Assembly: GCA_000750105.3 (NCBI GenBank)
Contig: JPHH03000027.1
Span: forward strand, 124,001 to 188,000
DNA length: 64,000 bases
Direction: 5' to 3'
Source: Tolypocladium sp. Sup5 PDA-1
Taxonomy: Eukaryota; Ascomycota; Sordariomycetes; Hypocreales; Ophiocordycipitaceae
Position numbers and translations under genes: made by a program. Each line of letters starts with the position of its first letter. The first letter of the stretch is position 1. Below the pieces are notes generated by a model. It saw only the letters and a program-made list of their open reading frames with translations, was not told the DNA's origin and did not search any database. Positions 25,160 to 36,980 of the stretch are shown here, one piece after another.

Positions 25160-27290
25160 ATGGTGCTGCGCAAGCATGAGCTGGAGGGGAAGCTTGGTGA
25201 GGAGAGCCTCTTGATCAAGAACGGCGAGCTTCGTGACGATAATCCCCTCGACGAGAGCCCCGAATTCAACGACTTCCTGCTCGCCTGCCGCCACGGAGAC
25301 CTGCGCAAGTGCCAGGAGCTCATCGGCCTAGGCGTCAACATCAACGGCAAGGACGACTTCGACTACACGCCGCTCATCATTGTACGGGACGCTGGCCTAC
25401 CCTAGAGCACGCGATGCTCTCGTCCGTTATCTCCGGTGTTGACCACTCGCAAACAGGCCAGTCTTTGCGGACACTACGAGCTCGTGCAGCTGCTGCTAGA
25501 GTCAGGTAGGCCTATTGTAGCTCTTGTGTTCTACCGCGGCTCGATGGCTGCTGTTTAGAGTGCTGGACCAGGGGTTGACGCTGCTGACAGGTGCCCTGGC
25601 TGAGAGGAACACGTTCCAAGGAGAGCGATGCATCTACAACGCACTCAATGACCGGATACGCAACCTGCTGCTGCAGTACGACTTTTCCAAGACATCAGAC
25701 CCGTACGTGTACTGGTCGACGCACATCTCAAGTCTCCTGAGCCGCACCTCGCCATCCACCTCGGACATTTCTCTCGTCGCCGGCTCGCAGTCGTTTGCCC
25801 TCCACAAGTTCCTGCTCGCCTCTCGCACGCCCTACTTCCGCCGGAAGCTCGAGGCCCAGCCCGAGACGGCGACATGGAACCTCGCGTCGGCCATCCCCGT
25901 CGAGGCCCTGCAGATCGTCCTGCGCTACGTGTACCTGGGCGACCTGCCACGGGACCTCGTGCCGCCGGGCAGCCCAGTCTCCGAGGAGGACGTCGCCAGA
26001 GGCTTGGATAAGATCAGCAAGCAACTGGAGGTCGAGCAACTCTGGGGCGCCATCATGGCGGGTAGTGACCGCAGGCTCGCGCGGCAGCGGTACCAGGACG
26101 AGGAGGAGCGCGCGATGCGGCAGATTGGCGACTTCTTCCATACCAACGTGCTGGGGATGAAGATGGTCGTGGATACTGAGCGCGTGGGCAATATCAAGTG
26201 GGAGCACGACAACGCGGCCTATGCGGATGTCTTGCTAAGGGCGGATGAGCAGTACGACGACGACGAGACCAACGGGGTGGACGAGACGCCGACGCTCAAC
26301 GGCCAGGGTATACCCATCGGGTCCGCAGCTCGAGGCGACAAGAAGCCCAGGAAGTCGGCGCTCTACCCGGTCCACAAGGCCATGCTCATCCGCAGCGAGT
26401 ATTTTGACAAGATGTTCTCGGGCGACTTTGTCGAGTCAAAAAAGTCGGCGCACCTCCACGTCGTCACCGTCGACTGCTCGCCCGCCGTCCTCGAGCTCGT
26501 CCTTACTTTTCTCTACACCGAGAGCACAAACTGCCCGCTCGAACACGCCCTTGACCTGCTGTACGCCGCCGACATGCTCTTCCTCGATGGCCTCAAGAGC
26601 AAGGCCGCCGTCGCCATCAGCACCCTCGGCAGCGGGACAAACAACGTGCTCGTCGACCGCACGCACGCCAATGGCACCGACGGTGATGAAAAAACCGCCG
26701 ACGGCAATGAGGTCCACGTCCAAGCCGTGGAGATGGAGCCCATCAACATCTACGACGTCATCCACGCCGCCTGGGACCTCCGCGTCCAGCGCCTCGAGGA
26801 GTTCGCCGCGCGCTACCTCGCCACGCGCCTCGAGGACTACGTCGACGACCCGGACTTCCAGGAGCTCATCCGCGAGAGCGCCGCGCGCATCCACCGCCGC
26901 GAGGAGACGGACACCATCGAGCTGCTCGACGACATCCGGTACTACCTCTCGGAGCGCTTCCGGCTGCGCTTCGAGGACGCTGGGCTCGACGAGATGCTCA
27001 CGGGCGAGGACGCCGGCGAGATTAGCCCGGGGGTGGCGGCCGCGCTGGCGGATCGTAGCGAGGAGAAGCTGGCCAACGGGCACGATGCCGCTGCGGAGGC
27101 GGATCCTACCGCCGAGGGAGAAGCCGACAAGCTTGAGCCATCACCTGCAGAGGGACAGCAGGCCGAGGACGCGGTCCTCACGCTAGACGGCGAGACGGCC
27201 GAGGACGAGTTTGCGTCCGATGCCATCAACTACCAGATCCTGCTGGGCAAGATCGATGCCATGCTGGAGCGGCTCAAGCTGGACGCCTGA
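25160..27290 (+). CDS. Ankyrin repeat plus double BTB/POZ domain protein
   Basis: Exons 25160-25381, 25457-25505 (only 49 nt) and 25591-27290, giving 656 residues. Joining them yields an unbroken ankyrin segment running through TPLIIASLCGHYELVQLLLESGA, residues about 40-100. A first BTB domain begins near residue 148 (SDISLVAG..FALHKFLLASR). A second lies at about 300-445 (YPVHKAMLIRSEYFDKMFSG). A C-terminal acidic region follows a helical block. The order matches ABTB1-like proteins and a yeast counterpart. Such proteins usually act as adaptors, often for cullin-3 ubiquitin ligases; no substrate can be named. The start is the first ATG in frame with the ankyrin segment; a longer upstream frame is only leader. 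The short middle exon is easy for automated prediction to miss. Confidence 0.85.
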
Positions 27291-27593
27291 GGTGGGATGT
27301 CATGTCGGATATGGATACATACAGGGGGCTGCATGATACTGCATACTACACTGGCTGCATATATATATAGCTGCTGCGTCGCTTGCTACAGGTGCGCGAC
27401 GGGGGTACATGAGCTTTCCATGAGAGATGATGGCACGTTTAGAAATCAATGCATGAATACAAGTCACGAGTCACAGACGGCACTGCACCAGCATGAAGTG
27501 GAATATCTCGCTTTGTATTCATTTTGTTCTTTGTCACAGTATTTCCAAATCTCGTATACAAACAACTCGCTGCAGTCTGTCCCCGGCGGCCAT
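27291..27593. other. Short convergent spacer
   Basis: 303 bp between the stop codons of two convergent genes. It contains an ATATATATATA tract at 27359-27369 that may serve in 3'-end formation. Nothing else is seen. Confidence 0.5.
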
Positions 27594-30258
27594 CTAGTAC
27601 TCGACAAACTTGATCCTCGCTCGCAGGATCTCGGGCAGCTCCTCCACCTTGACGAGCCCCATCTGCACCACGTCGCCCCAAAAGAAGAGCGCCCGGTCCT
27701 GCGCGTAGCTCAGGTAGTCGAACTCATCGACACCGGCCTCCTCCTCGGCGGCGAGAGCGGCGTCCCCGAGCAGCGGCTCGTTGTTGGCGTCGAGGCCAGG
27801 CACCTTGGCCTGGACGATGCCCCAGGCGACCCACTGCGCGCTGTTGGCGGGGCGCCAGAGGCGCGTCTCGTCAAGGAGGTCGCGGACCTGCCTGTCGCTC
27901 TGCTCCTCACGGTCGCGCTCGGCGGCGCCCCAGCCGCCGGGGGGCGCGCGGGCGTCGAGCATGAAGTCGATGATGGAGCTGCTCGACGGGGTGGTGACGA
28001 GGGCGGGCGTGCCGGGCGTGTTGGCATTGCTGGACGATGACCCGCTGTCGGCGGTCCGCATGCGCGGCGTCGAGCTGGCCGTGGGGAACTGCGGCCGGTG
28101 GTCGACGTAGGCCTTGATGAAGCGGCGCTGCTCCTCGGGGAGTGGGTAGCGGCCCGTGTTGCAGGCGTGCGACGTGTTGGGGTCGTGGTAATTGTACGTC
28201 CACTCGGTGAAGTGGTTGGCAAACTCCTGCCCGGGGGTGTTGGCGGCGGCGTACTCGAAGTCGATGACGATGAGCTGCTTGTGCTTGTTTGCGGCCTGTA
28301 GGAGAGGGGACTTTTCGTCGTCGGGGCGGATGCGGAGGATGTTGCCGTACTGGGTCTATGGGCACGGGGGTTCAGTAGCTGCGGTGAGGTAAAGACTTCA
28401 GGATCGTTGACTTACATCGTTGTGTGCAAACACGAGGCGGTCCTTGATGGCCTTGGGGTCCATGTAGGTGTTGTTCACATGAGCTCTGTACTTGACCACG
28501 GTGTCTCTGAACTGCGCCCACGGCACTCCGCACACGTAGCCGTTGGCCTTCCACGCATGGATAACTGAATCGCGACGACCATTGTTGGTCGTGCTCTCCA
28601 CCTGGGTATCGAGGTAGGTGATGATCTTGGCCACATTGTCCAGCCACTGGTCCCAGTTCTTCCACACGCCCGGGCCATTGTCTCGCTCATGAGGAAGCAG
28701 GTCGATGCCGTCATGCAGCTCCCTCATCCGCTTGGCAATCTGGCGCGAAGTGTCGGGCTCGCGCAGGTTCAGGGGCTGGAGCGTAATGGCGTTGAAGAAC
28801 TGCTCGAAACGGCCGTTCTTGAAGGTGCCTAGCAGGCGAGGGCCAATCTTCTTGCGGGCAAGGCGCTGGAGGACCTTGAGCTCGTTGTCGCGGTCGATGA
28901 GGTGTTCCACCTGTGGGCCGTACACGCGAAGCAGAACCTTGGGCGGCGTCTTCTTGCCCTCGCCATCGGGAAGATCGGACGGGGAAGTGACGACGTATAC
29001 GGCATTGGTCAGCGCGCCGCTCAGGCGCTCGACCTTGATGAGATCGCCGCTATCCAAGGGCACGCGTCGCCATCCCTTGAGCCTCAGCGTGTGGGCAATG
29101 CGAATGATTTCGTTCTTGAAAATCAACCAAGCGTCTCGCTCCTTGTCGGCCTTGTTGGACGTGTCGGCCAGGTCGTCGGTGCTCAGGCCACCACCAGTGT
29201 AGCTGAGCGTCTTTGAGTTGTCAAGCCACGCATCGCAGTCGGGCACAATGGCGTCTCCGTCGACGTAGTCTGTGTCCGAAGAGGCCGCGCGTTGCAGCGA
29301 GGCTCGCGAAGTCGCCCGGCGTCTTGGGCGGGACACCTTGGGGGCGTGCTCGGGCATTCCGCTAAGGCCTAGATGCGCCATTGAGTCCTCCAAGATGCTC
29401 TGCAGCTTGTCGAGGGAGACGTCGCTGGACTGCGATTCAATGGAGTCGGCCCTCTCGCGGCCGGGTTTGGCATCGGCGGATCGGTCCTGGTCGACGGGCG
29501 GAGACTTGGACTTGCGCCGAGGGGACTTGGTCTTGCGGCCGGCGACCTTTTTGCGTTCGCGCTCCAGCCATTCCCCGACCTGGGATAGCAGCTTCTCGCT
29601 GTAGTACTGGTGGTGGTTATGGCGGTGATGCTGGTGTCCGGCCTGGGCGGGCTCGTCGCTGGGATACACAGCCGGAGACCCCTCGCTGATGGATGATCTG
29701 GACGAGGAGGCCGGGGCCTGCGATGGGGGCAGCTTGCCGCTCAGTCGGCGTATAGAGCCGGCGCGGAAACGTTTGACGGGCTGGGGCTCTTCATCGAGCT
29801 GGGGCTCGTGGACGGGCTCGGCAATCTGGACAGCTGCGGTGATGTGAGCCTACGCCGGCCAAGATGTGGACTAATTTGAGCTGGAAGCACTCGCTAGGGG
29901 AGAGGGTTGAGCGGCTGGGTGAGGCTGGAGGAAGGCTGTAGGCATAGGCAATACGCTCACTCGAGAGGTGAGCAAGCAGCATCTGGATGGTCGAACAGTC
30001 TGAGTCGAGCAAGTGCGCGAAGCACCTCGGGCGAGTTGGCAGAGCTTGCCGCCCCCCATGCGTTCATGCACCATGCACCGAGCAGTCACGAGACACGCCA
30101 ATTTCACACACGTCACTCCTTCACACACGCGCATTCACGCAGTCGTACGCACCTTTGAGAGAGCCGCTCGCAGGCGGCGTCCTGTCGCCGTCCTCGTCCG
30201 TCTTCAAGACCGAGCGCAGGGGCGCGGGGCCAAACGGCGCGGGGGCGGGCTCAGGCAT
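27594..30258 (-). CDS. CKI1: Choline kinase (CKI1-like)
   Basis: Exons 30153-30258, 28416-29833 and 27594-28355, giving 761 residues. Introns are 29834-30152 (319 nt, long for this window) and 28356-28415. The enzyme phosphorylates choline with ATP, the first step of the CDP-choline (Kennedy) route to phosphatidylcholine, in the cytosol. The Brenner phosphotransferase motif is split by intron 2: H506-N507-D508 closes exon 2 and TQYGNIL opens exon 3. The choline-kinase motif follows at about 538-560 (VIDFEYAAANTPGQEFANHF). The first roughly 200 residues are a basic, Ser-rich extension, typical of fungal enzymes and probably phospho-regulated. Exon 1 supplies the only suitable start: exon 2 opens with AVQIAEP and has no early Met. 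Ethanolamine kinase activity is possible as well. Confidence 0.93.
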
Positions 30259-30838
30259 GGCTGGTATCGTGATGATCTGGACGGATACGCAGGGTTGTAC
30301 GAGTACGACGATAGCGGCGGGGTTGGACAGAAGCTGCTGGCCGCGCCGATGGGACTGCAGGGCGTGGGTGTCCAAGCGTGAAGCCGACGGAGTCGTCGTG
30401 AGAACAGGAGACGGTTCGGAGAGGCGCAGGTAGTCGCACGAACGCGGAGAGCGTCGGCTAACAAATACTGTACTACTCCGTAGACGGCTGTCGGTGGTTA
30501 TCAGCCAAGTGGGCTGCTTTTGTGGGCAGGGCTGGCGGGTCAGGGACAGCTGCCCTCGTGCAGGAATACGAACCTCTCTGTCCCTCGTAGGTCGCACAGA
30601 AGAGCGTCGAAATCGAGTAAACAGGCGGCGGTCAGGAGTCAGGACAGCGCTTCTGGGATGCCACGGTCTCGAGATGGGAAGACAGTGAGTTGACGTGGAA
30701 GAGGCGAAACGAGGAGGGCATGTGACCTCTTTTGACATCACCACATCACCAAGGAAGCTGGCTGGCTGCTGGGCTCCATTGGAACGCTTTCGGCCCCTCC
30801 TCGCTGCTAGCCCTCCCGTCTACCTGGTGCCTGCCAGC

Positions 30839-30882
30839 CATGGACCAGCCATGGACCAGCCATGGACCAGCCATGGACCAGC
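30839..30882. repeat. 11-bp tandem repeat, four copies
   Basis: Four perfect consecutive copies of CATGGACCAGC can be counted directly. The frame that reads through them has no other protein-like features. Confidence 0.9.
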
Positions 30883-31141
30883 CCAGGCCCAGACCCAGGT
30901 CCTTTGTCCTCTCTCCAGCCAGCCAAGGTCATCTTCAGCCACATTGATTGGACTCTCACTCAAACCAGCGGCGTTCAGAAGAAGCAATTGAGCGCCTGCA
31001 ATAATTGCCCGTCCGTCGTCTTGGGATGACGTAAGACGCCCAGCTGCTAATTATCAGGACCCTGAAAGCAGCCGCCACCAATTTCCGCATCGGGGAGGCT
31101 TGGCAGACGTCTGCTGAAGCTGGCATGTGATCGCCCGAGCT

Positions 31142-31206
31142 GCATCGCATCGCATCGCATCGCATCGCATCGCATCGCATCGCATCGCACCGCATCGCAT
31201 CGCATC
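31142..31206. repeat. GCATC microsatellite, about 13 units
   Basis: Thirteen consecutive pentamers GCATC with one T-to-C interruption. Because the unit is 5 bp, all three frames are open through it and give meaningless repetitive peptides. Confidence 0.9.
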
Positions 31207-31565
31207 GTCATCAGGGGCGAGCCCCGGATGGGACGAATGAAGCTGCTCTGATTTGATCTGATTGATGGCATGTCGGACTCGATGCGGCGGCCGATGGCCA
31301 CACCATCACGAGGCCTTCTCACAGCGACGGCCCGTGCTCCTTCAGCTCGATCCGTCGGTGCGCTTGGACGGCTCTCGGTGAGTGAGTGCATGAGGAAACT
31401 CGACGTGTGCACTCTTGACCGACAGACGGGTCCGTGAGATCATCGAGGACATGCCTATTTACACGCTCGCTTACTCCGTAGATGCGGTGCTGCCCTGTAG
31501 AAAACTCGCATAAAAATATCGCCGTGCTTTCATCCTGTCTCTATCGAAAGTTGCCAACTCACAAT

Positions 31566-33133
31566 CTACATCAACTTCCCTCCCGTCAGCGACTCCCTCG
31601 TCGCCTCGACGCCCTCGTTCCTCAGCGCCCACACAATCGCATCCACCACGTCATCCACCACCACCGCCGGCCGGTGCCGCGGCTCCCTCTCCGCCGCCGT
31701 CTGCTGCCACACCCCCGTCCGCACCAGGATCGACACCCACTCCGTGCCGTCCGCCGGCTCGAACTCGTTGGCGCCGCGGATGTCGCTCTCCGGGTTGTCG
31801 CCGATCATGTACACCCTCCGCAGCGGGTGCTTCGCCCTGTCCGCTGCGGGCTTACCCTCGTCGGCGAGCATATCTGCGTAGTAGTGGAGCAGGCGGTCGT
31901 GCGCGTAGTCGTACGTGAACTTGGACGGCTTGCCCAGCGCGTTGAACTGCAGCTCCGCGCCGCTGGTGACGGCTGACCAGACGCCCCTGAGCGCCTCGAC
32001 GAACGCGCCCGTGCCGAAGCGGTTGACGGGGTACTCTGTCTTCCAGAATAGGTCGAGGTTCGAGATCCAGAGCCCCGGCTGGCCGTCCTGCTGCCACCCG
32101 CTGTTCGGCAGCGACGCGTCGCCGTTCTTGTCCGAGACGGTGCCCAGATAGCCCCGGTGGGACACCAGCAGGTCGTGGATGATTTGGATGTCGAGCGACC
32201 AGTCGCGCGGGTCGTTCCACACGAGGATCTGGTCAATCTTGAGCGCGTCGGCGGGTATGTCCCGACTGTAGGAATCCGTGATCCTGGACGCAGACTTGCC
32301 GTCTGGAAGTTCCCGGAACTGAGCGTGGACGCTGTCCTTGAGGTTGTCAAACGGATAGAGGGTGCCGTTGGCGTGAATCAGATCCGCAGGCGTCACGGCG
32401 CGCGAGAACCCATATCTAGCCATCGTCAGTCTTCAAGAGAGACGCTGACTCGGTAGCAACACACAACGTACTCATTCGCAATCTCGCGAGCCGTCTCCGG
32501 GTGCGACCCCGTAATCAACACCGTCTGGTTCTTGACCGCGTCGTCCCACCCGCGCATCGGCGTGTGCGACACGATGACGCGGTTGCGGATCACGTCCTCG
32601 TCCGCCGACATCTGCAGCCGCTTCGTCAGCGACGCGACCTTGGCGTCCTCGTGGGCGCCTCCGCCGTTGGTCAGGAAGACGTAGCGGATGCCGTGGGAGC
32701 GGATGCTCCTGAGCATCTCCCTGGCGCCGGGGATGCCCTGCTGGCCTTGGTACAAGACGCCGTCGATGCTGTCGGCTCGTCAGCATCCGTCCCAACCCAT
32801 ACACTGATAGGTATCCCCGTAATGAACCATGGGTTCAAGAACGACTTACTCAAAGGCAAACGCAATGTCTGAAAAGGCACTGTGTGAAGCATCCTGCCCG
32901 GAGCCGCTCTTCGTCTTGAAGACGGGCGACTCAGGAACCTCGCTCCTCGGCGCGACAGTCTTCTCACTCAGCACCGGCGAGCTGCCAAACTGCCGCCTCC
33001 CAGTATATGCCACGCGAGAGCGCAGCGCAAGTCCGGCCAACGCCGGCCCTGGCCGTTGAGTCCTCAGCGTTACCGGGCCGGCGCCGGAGGTCAGCCCAGA
33101 AAGGCACCTGGCGCACACGCCTGCGCGAGCCAT
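31566..33133 (-). CDS. Mitochondrial HAD-superfamily subclass IIA hydrolase (CECR5/HDHD5, yeast YKR070W type)
   Basis: Exons 32850-33133, 32472-32768 and 31566-32415, giving 476 residues. Introns are 32769-32849 and 32416-32471. Splicing creates the nucleophile motif D95-I-D97-G at the first junction. Motif II lies in FLTNGGG and motif IV in MIGDNPESDIRGAN. HAD IIA enzymes hydrolyse phosphate esters; the natural substrate of the CECR5 group is not settled. The N terminus is rich in Arg, Ala, Ser and Gly with almost no acidic residues (MARAGVCARCLSG...), as for a matrix-targeting signal. The start at 33133 is the first in-frame ATG; an upstream GTG was not used. The SCO1 gene lies behind it on the same strand. 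Confidence 0.87.
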
Positions 33134-33567
33134 TGCACTCTCACTCTCACCGGGTTTCTGATATGGCACGGGCAAACAGAATGAGCATCAGGGAGGTCAG
33201 AGGCTGATAGGGTCTGTGGTTGTGAACTTGTGAGGAGTTTGGGGTGTTGTGTAACCGGGGATGATGGACCGTGGGTGCAGCATCGGAGAGCGCCGGTCCA
33301 GCCCACTATTCTTAGATCAGCGCCCTTCTGTGTCACCGCCACGCCGTGTCTCCCACGGCAACATCTTATAGGTCAATTCGACATCAACTGCCGCGGCAAT
33401 GCGAATTCATAGCTAGGAATTGTGACTCCTTTTCATACTGTTGCACTTGGAATTGAGTTGTTGGCACCACAGTGGCCAAAGTCTATGGACAGTCATTGGT
33501 GATACACTATTACTGTACACACGCACACGTCGCGTCAACACATCTTACAATCCGCCTGTCATCCAAC
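33134..33567. other. Spacer between HAD gene and SCO1 gene
   Basis: 434 bp upstream of the HAD start and downstream of the SCO1 stop. It should hold the HAD promoter. No element is recognised with confidence. Confidence 0.5.
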
Positions 33568-34557
33568 TTACCTGCCCTTCCAGTCCTTCATGTGGTCTAG
33601 AATCAGCTGCGCTCCCTGGTCGGGCGAGTGCTGCCGCCCCAGCGCCTCCACAAAGTCGCCCTCGGGGTCCATGAGGTAAAAGTAGATGCTGTGGTCCACC
33701 AGGTAGTCCTGCCCAGGCTTGACGTTCTGCGGCGTGCTAAAGTACACGCGGTACTTCTTGCACAGGTCCTTGATCTGGTCATACGTGCCCGTGAGGCCGA
33801 TGAAGTCCGGGTGGAATTCGGCAAGGTAGCTCTTGAGCGCCGGCGGGTCGTCGCGCTCGGGGTCGCACGTCACAAAGATGGGGAGCAGGGAGCCGGGGGC
33901 CTTTTCTTCGACGACGTCGAGCATCCGGGCCATCTTGTCGAGCTCCTCGGGGCAGATGTCGGGGCAGCGCGTGAAGCCAAAGTAGACCTGTCGCAATTGC
34001 AGGTTAGCCAGATGTCTGCAGGAGCTTGAAGAAGCAGCTTCGTTCCGTCAACGTACCAGAGAATGCTTCCCCTTCATCATCTGGCTCGTAAACGGCTTGC
34101 CATCCTGGTCGACGAGCGTAAACTCGCCCCCGACCTTGGGCCGACCAACGCCCTTGGCCGCATCCGCTATCCTCTTCCTCTGCATGCGCCCCTTTTCAAA
34201 CTCAAAGTACCACACCAGGCCGGCGCAAGTCCCGACGAACAGGATGCCTGCTTTCCAGGAAAAGGGCTGCGATGCATTTGTCAGCTCGCCTGTCCCATCG
34301 CGAGGCGTGAATCTAAAGCCGTGGGAGAGGGCCGCTCATACCCCTGTGCTGTGCCGGCTCTTGGCCTCTTCGACCGTCTTGTACTTGGTCCGTCTCTGCG
34401 TAATCGGTTGTCTCGACTGTACCGGGGCGCGAGGAAGCGTCGGACGGAGCTGCTTCGGCTGCAGCGCGCTATTCGAGAAACAGCGCTGGCATTGGCGAGC
34501 AGACAGCCTGCTGAATGCGCCCTGCAGGGCCTTTGATGATACGACTGAATGCGACAT
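33568..34557 (-). CDS. SCO1: SCO1 copper chaperone for cytochrome c oxidase
   Basis: Exons 34342-34557, 34057-34266 and 33568-33987, giving 281 residues, close to the usual fungal length. Introns are 34267-34341 and 33988-34056. SCO1 delivers copper to the CuA site of subunit II of cytochrome oxidase from the inner membrane. An Arg/Ser/Gln-rich presequence is followed by one membrane helix at about residues 77-94 (AGILFVGTCAGLVWYF) and a thioredoxin-like intermembrane-space domain. The copper ligands are all present: C150 and C154 in CPDIC, and H241 in LVDHS. An in-frame frame upstream of 34557 adds 39 residues, but the ATG at 34557 gives the better presequence. The gene is divergent from SPP1, with 364 bp between starts. 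Confidence 0.95.
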
Positions 34558-34921
34558 GGTGACCGCGTAGCCGACAAGGCGAAATCGTCGTTTGAGGTAC
34601 TGGATGAAAGATTGAGGGAGCTGCAATCGCCTGACATCAAAAGCTCGGTCACTATCCAAAGGCGCCGTCGCCACCGAAAATTTGCCGAGACCTTATTACA
34701 GCGCTACCCCTGCTTAGTCACCTCCGACGTCCATTGCTCAACACAGGCGCGACAACGATTATCATGAGAACATATCGCCCCCATTGGTATCAAAGTTCGG
34801 AAGAATCTCGACAATGTACGAATAACCTGGCCAGTTTGGACTGTATGCTATCACCATATTGAGTGGAAACATTGAAGGAGCTCCCCAAAGCTTGAGCCAA
34901 GGGCTCATCGCGCTCGAAGCC
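34558..34921. promoter_or_regulatory. Divergent promoter region, SCO1 / SPP1
   Basis: 364 bp separate the two start codons. No specific binding site is claimed. The 5' leaders of both genes must lie here. Confidence 0.55.
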
Positions 34922-36315
34922 ATGGACGAAGCTCCGACGCAGGCGGCCGCCTCCCTTGAGGACCAACCTCGGTTTGAACTCATAGAGGAAACGATAAAAA
35001 AAGAAAATGCAACCGATTCACCCCGTCTGGCCGCCGGAGACCTCGCGCCTCCACCTTTCAAATCATCACCCACCCCTCTCCCGTCTACAGAAACTCCCGA
35101 CGCAGTACCAATGCCCGCCCCTGCATCGCACCCCAAGAAGAAAGGCACGGCATCCATGATCAAGAAGCCGCCCAAGCGACCCCGGAACGGCGAGCCCAGC
35201 AAAAAGACCAAAAAGGCCAAGTCGGAGCGGACCGCCCAGGGAACCGACGAGGCGTCCGAGGATGATGAATCCGACAACGGCCCCTACTGCCTCTGCCGCG
35301 GGCCGGACGACCACCGGTGGATGATCTGCTGCGAGAACTGCGAGGACTGGTTCCACGGCGAGTGCATCAAGATGAACAAGGAGATCGGAGAGAACCTCAT
35401 CGAAAAGTTCATCTGCCCCAACTGCACAAAGGGCGACCTGACCACCATCTACAAGAAGACGTGCGCACTGGGGGCCTGTCGGAAGTCGGCGCGCCTCAAG
35501 CAAAGCCAGTCGAGTGTCTTTTGCTCCAACGAGCACGCGCAGACGTGGTGGGAGCGCATCGTGGGACGGCTACCAAAGGGCCAGGCCAAGGCTGGGCTGA
35601 GCGACCAGCTGTCACAGGATGAGTTCATGGCGCTCCTCAACAGCGACCTGGGAGGCACGGGCGAGGATGGCATGTGGAAGGTGGCAAAGACGCCGTTTTC
35701 AGCAGCCCTGCCAAAGGCAACTGGCGACGAAGGCGCTGGTAAGTCGACTTGGCATTGCTTCGCCTCAAGTGACAAACGCTGACCAGGTTCGGGCGTACAG
35801 ATGACGCACTTGCTCACATCCTGAGCGACGAAGAAAAGGCATTCCTCGACAACGCAGCCAACGCCCGCCTGCAACTCGCAGAAGAAACCCTCCTCTGCCA
35901 CAAGATGCTCACCCTCGTGGAGCTCGCGCAGGAGCGCAGACGCGCCGCCATTTCCGCCGGCCGCTTCGGCGAGGACATCTGCGGCTACGACTCCCGGCTG
36001 GACACGATATCCGCGCGCGACGCCTTCGCCGCGTACGCCAAGTCGCCCGAGGGCGAGGCCACGTTCCAGGAGTCGAAGCTGGGAGATCCCCTTGGCGAGG
36101 ACGACGCGGCACGGGGCATGTGCGAGCGCAAGCGGTGCAAGGTGCACAGCGGGTGGCAGAAAATGCTTCCTCTCGGGATTAAGTATCAGGTCCGGGAGAT
36201 GGCGAACCAGGCCGCCGAGGTTGCGCAGGAGGAGGGCATCGTGAGGGAGGCGGCGGGCGAGCGGTGGAAGCGGAAGCAGGCGGAGAAGAACTGGGTGGAG
36301 GTTGTGCATGTGTGA
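34922..36315 (+). CDS. SPP1: PHD-finger subunit of the Set1/COMPASS histone methylase complex (Spp1 type)
   Basis: Exons 34922-35738 and 35801-36315, giving 443 residues. The intron is 35739-35800; a nearer CAG gives a frameshift and was excluded. A basic Lys/Pro-rich N-terminal region is followed by a C4HC3 PHD finger at residues about 121-170 (C123, C125, C137, C140, H145, C148, C165, C168). A Cys-containing basic segment with CALGACRKSARLKQSQSSVFC follows, then a helical C-terminal domain ending in a Lys/Arg/Glu-rich helix. PHD followed by this Cys-rich segment is characteristic of Spp1/CFP1-like subunits. These read H3K4 methylation and help Set1 deposit it, and in yeast they link chromatin to meiotic recombination. 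Nuclear. Confidence 0.88.
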
Positions 36316-36980
36316 GGGTCACGACGAGAGTTATCAACAAGACTCTTTTGCTGCTGAGGGGCGGTTTGGTAGCCGGCGTTATGGGACGGAAAGAAAACAT
36401 GAATTGGCTTTTGGACTCGAGGTTTTGCTATTACATATGATGGACATTGGGAAAGGTTGGCGCCTGGACTCTTGTCTTTCTCGCCTGGACATTATCTACT
36501 AGGATGAGAGGTTGGCCACGATGCTCATGTTACCGTGTGTAAACAGAGCAGTGCTGGGTGAAGCTCTCATCCGATCAACATTATTGGTAAAAGCCGGTGC
36601 ACGCTATTGAATATGCTGCCCTTAAAACCCACATTCCACTTCAAGTAGAAAATCCATTGAGAACAATTGAGTGTCATGGTGAGTTGTCTAGGGTGGCTAC
36701 AAAGTAGAGTGCTGCTGTGAGCTCCTACGGGAGTGGCGGGGTTGAGGGGTAGCTCACCACATCCCACCAAGACCCTGCTTATCAAGCACAGTGTGACGTA
36801 GAAAAAAAAAAGTTGCGAGAAGGCTTCGACCGTCTTCGACATCACCACAACTGCGCCCGCCTTCGTCGCTGTATTTGAAGGCGCCAGGCCCATTTGCCCG
36901 TTGCAGCTCTCACACCTCTGAACTGAGCGCGCCCCTGAATTACTCCCTCACATACGAAGCGCACCACCGTCGCCGCCGCC
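36316..36980. other. Intergenic, SPP1 3' flank and SQT1 promoter
   Basis: 665 bp with a poly-A tract near 36802-36812. The CG-rich leader just before 36981 is consistent with the SQT1 5' UTR. No gene is supported. Confidence 0.5.

Larger units (their letters stand above)
30259..31565. other. Intergenic region with two simple repeats
   Basis: About 1.3 kb between the start of the choline kinase gene and the stop of the HAD gene, both minus strand. No gene is supported. It holds an 11-bp tandem array, a GCATC array, and two exact copies of TACTCCGTA (30474 and 31472). Confidence 0.55.

Noticed and set aside
26245..27186. 313-codon shifted frame in the ankyrin/BTB gene
   Set aside because: Ser/Thr/Arg-rich nonsense from reading a GC-rich exon in the wrong frame.
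31142..31206. GCATC array as a CRISPR or telomere-like repeat
   Set aside because: A plain pentanucleotide microsatellite without spacers, and it does not match the TTAGGG-type fungal telomere repeat.
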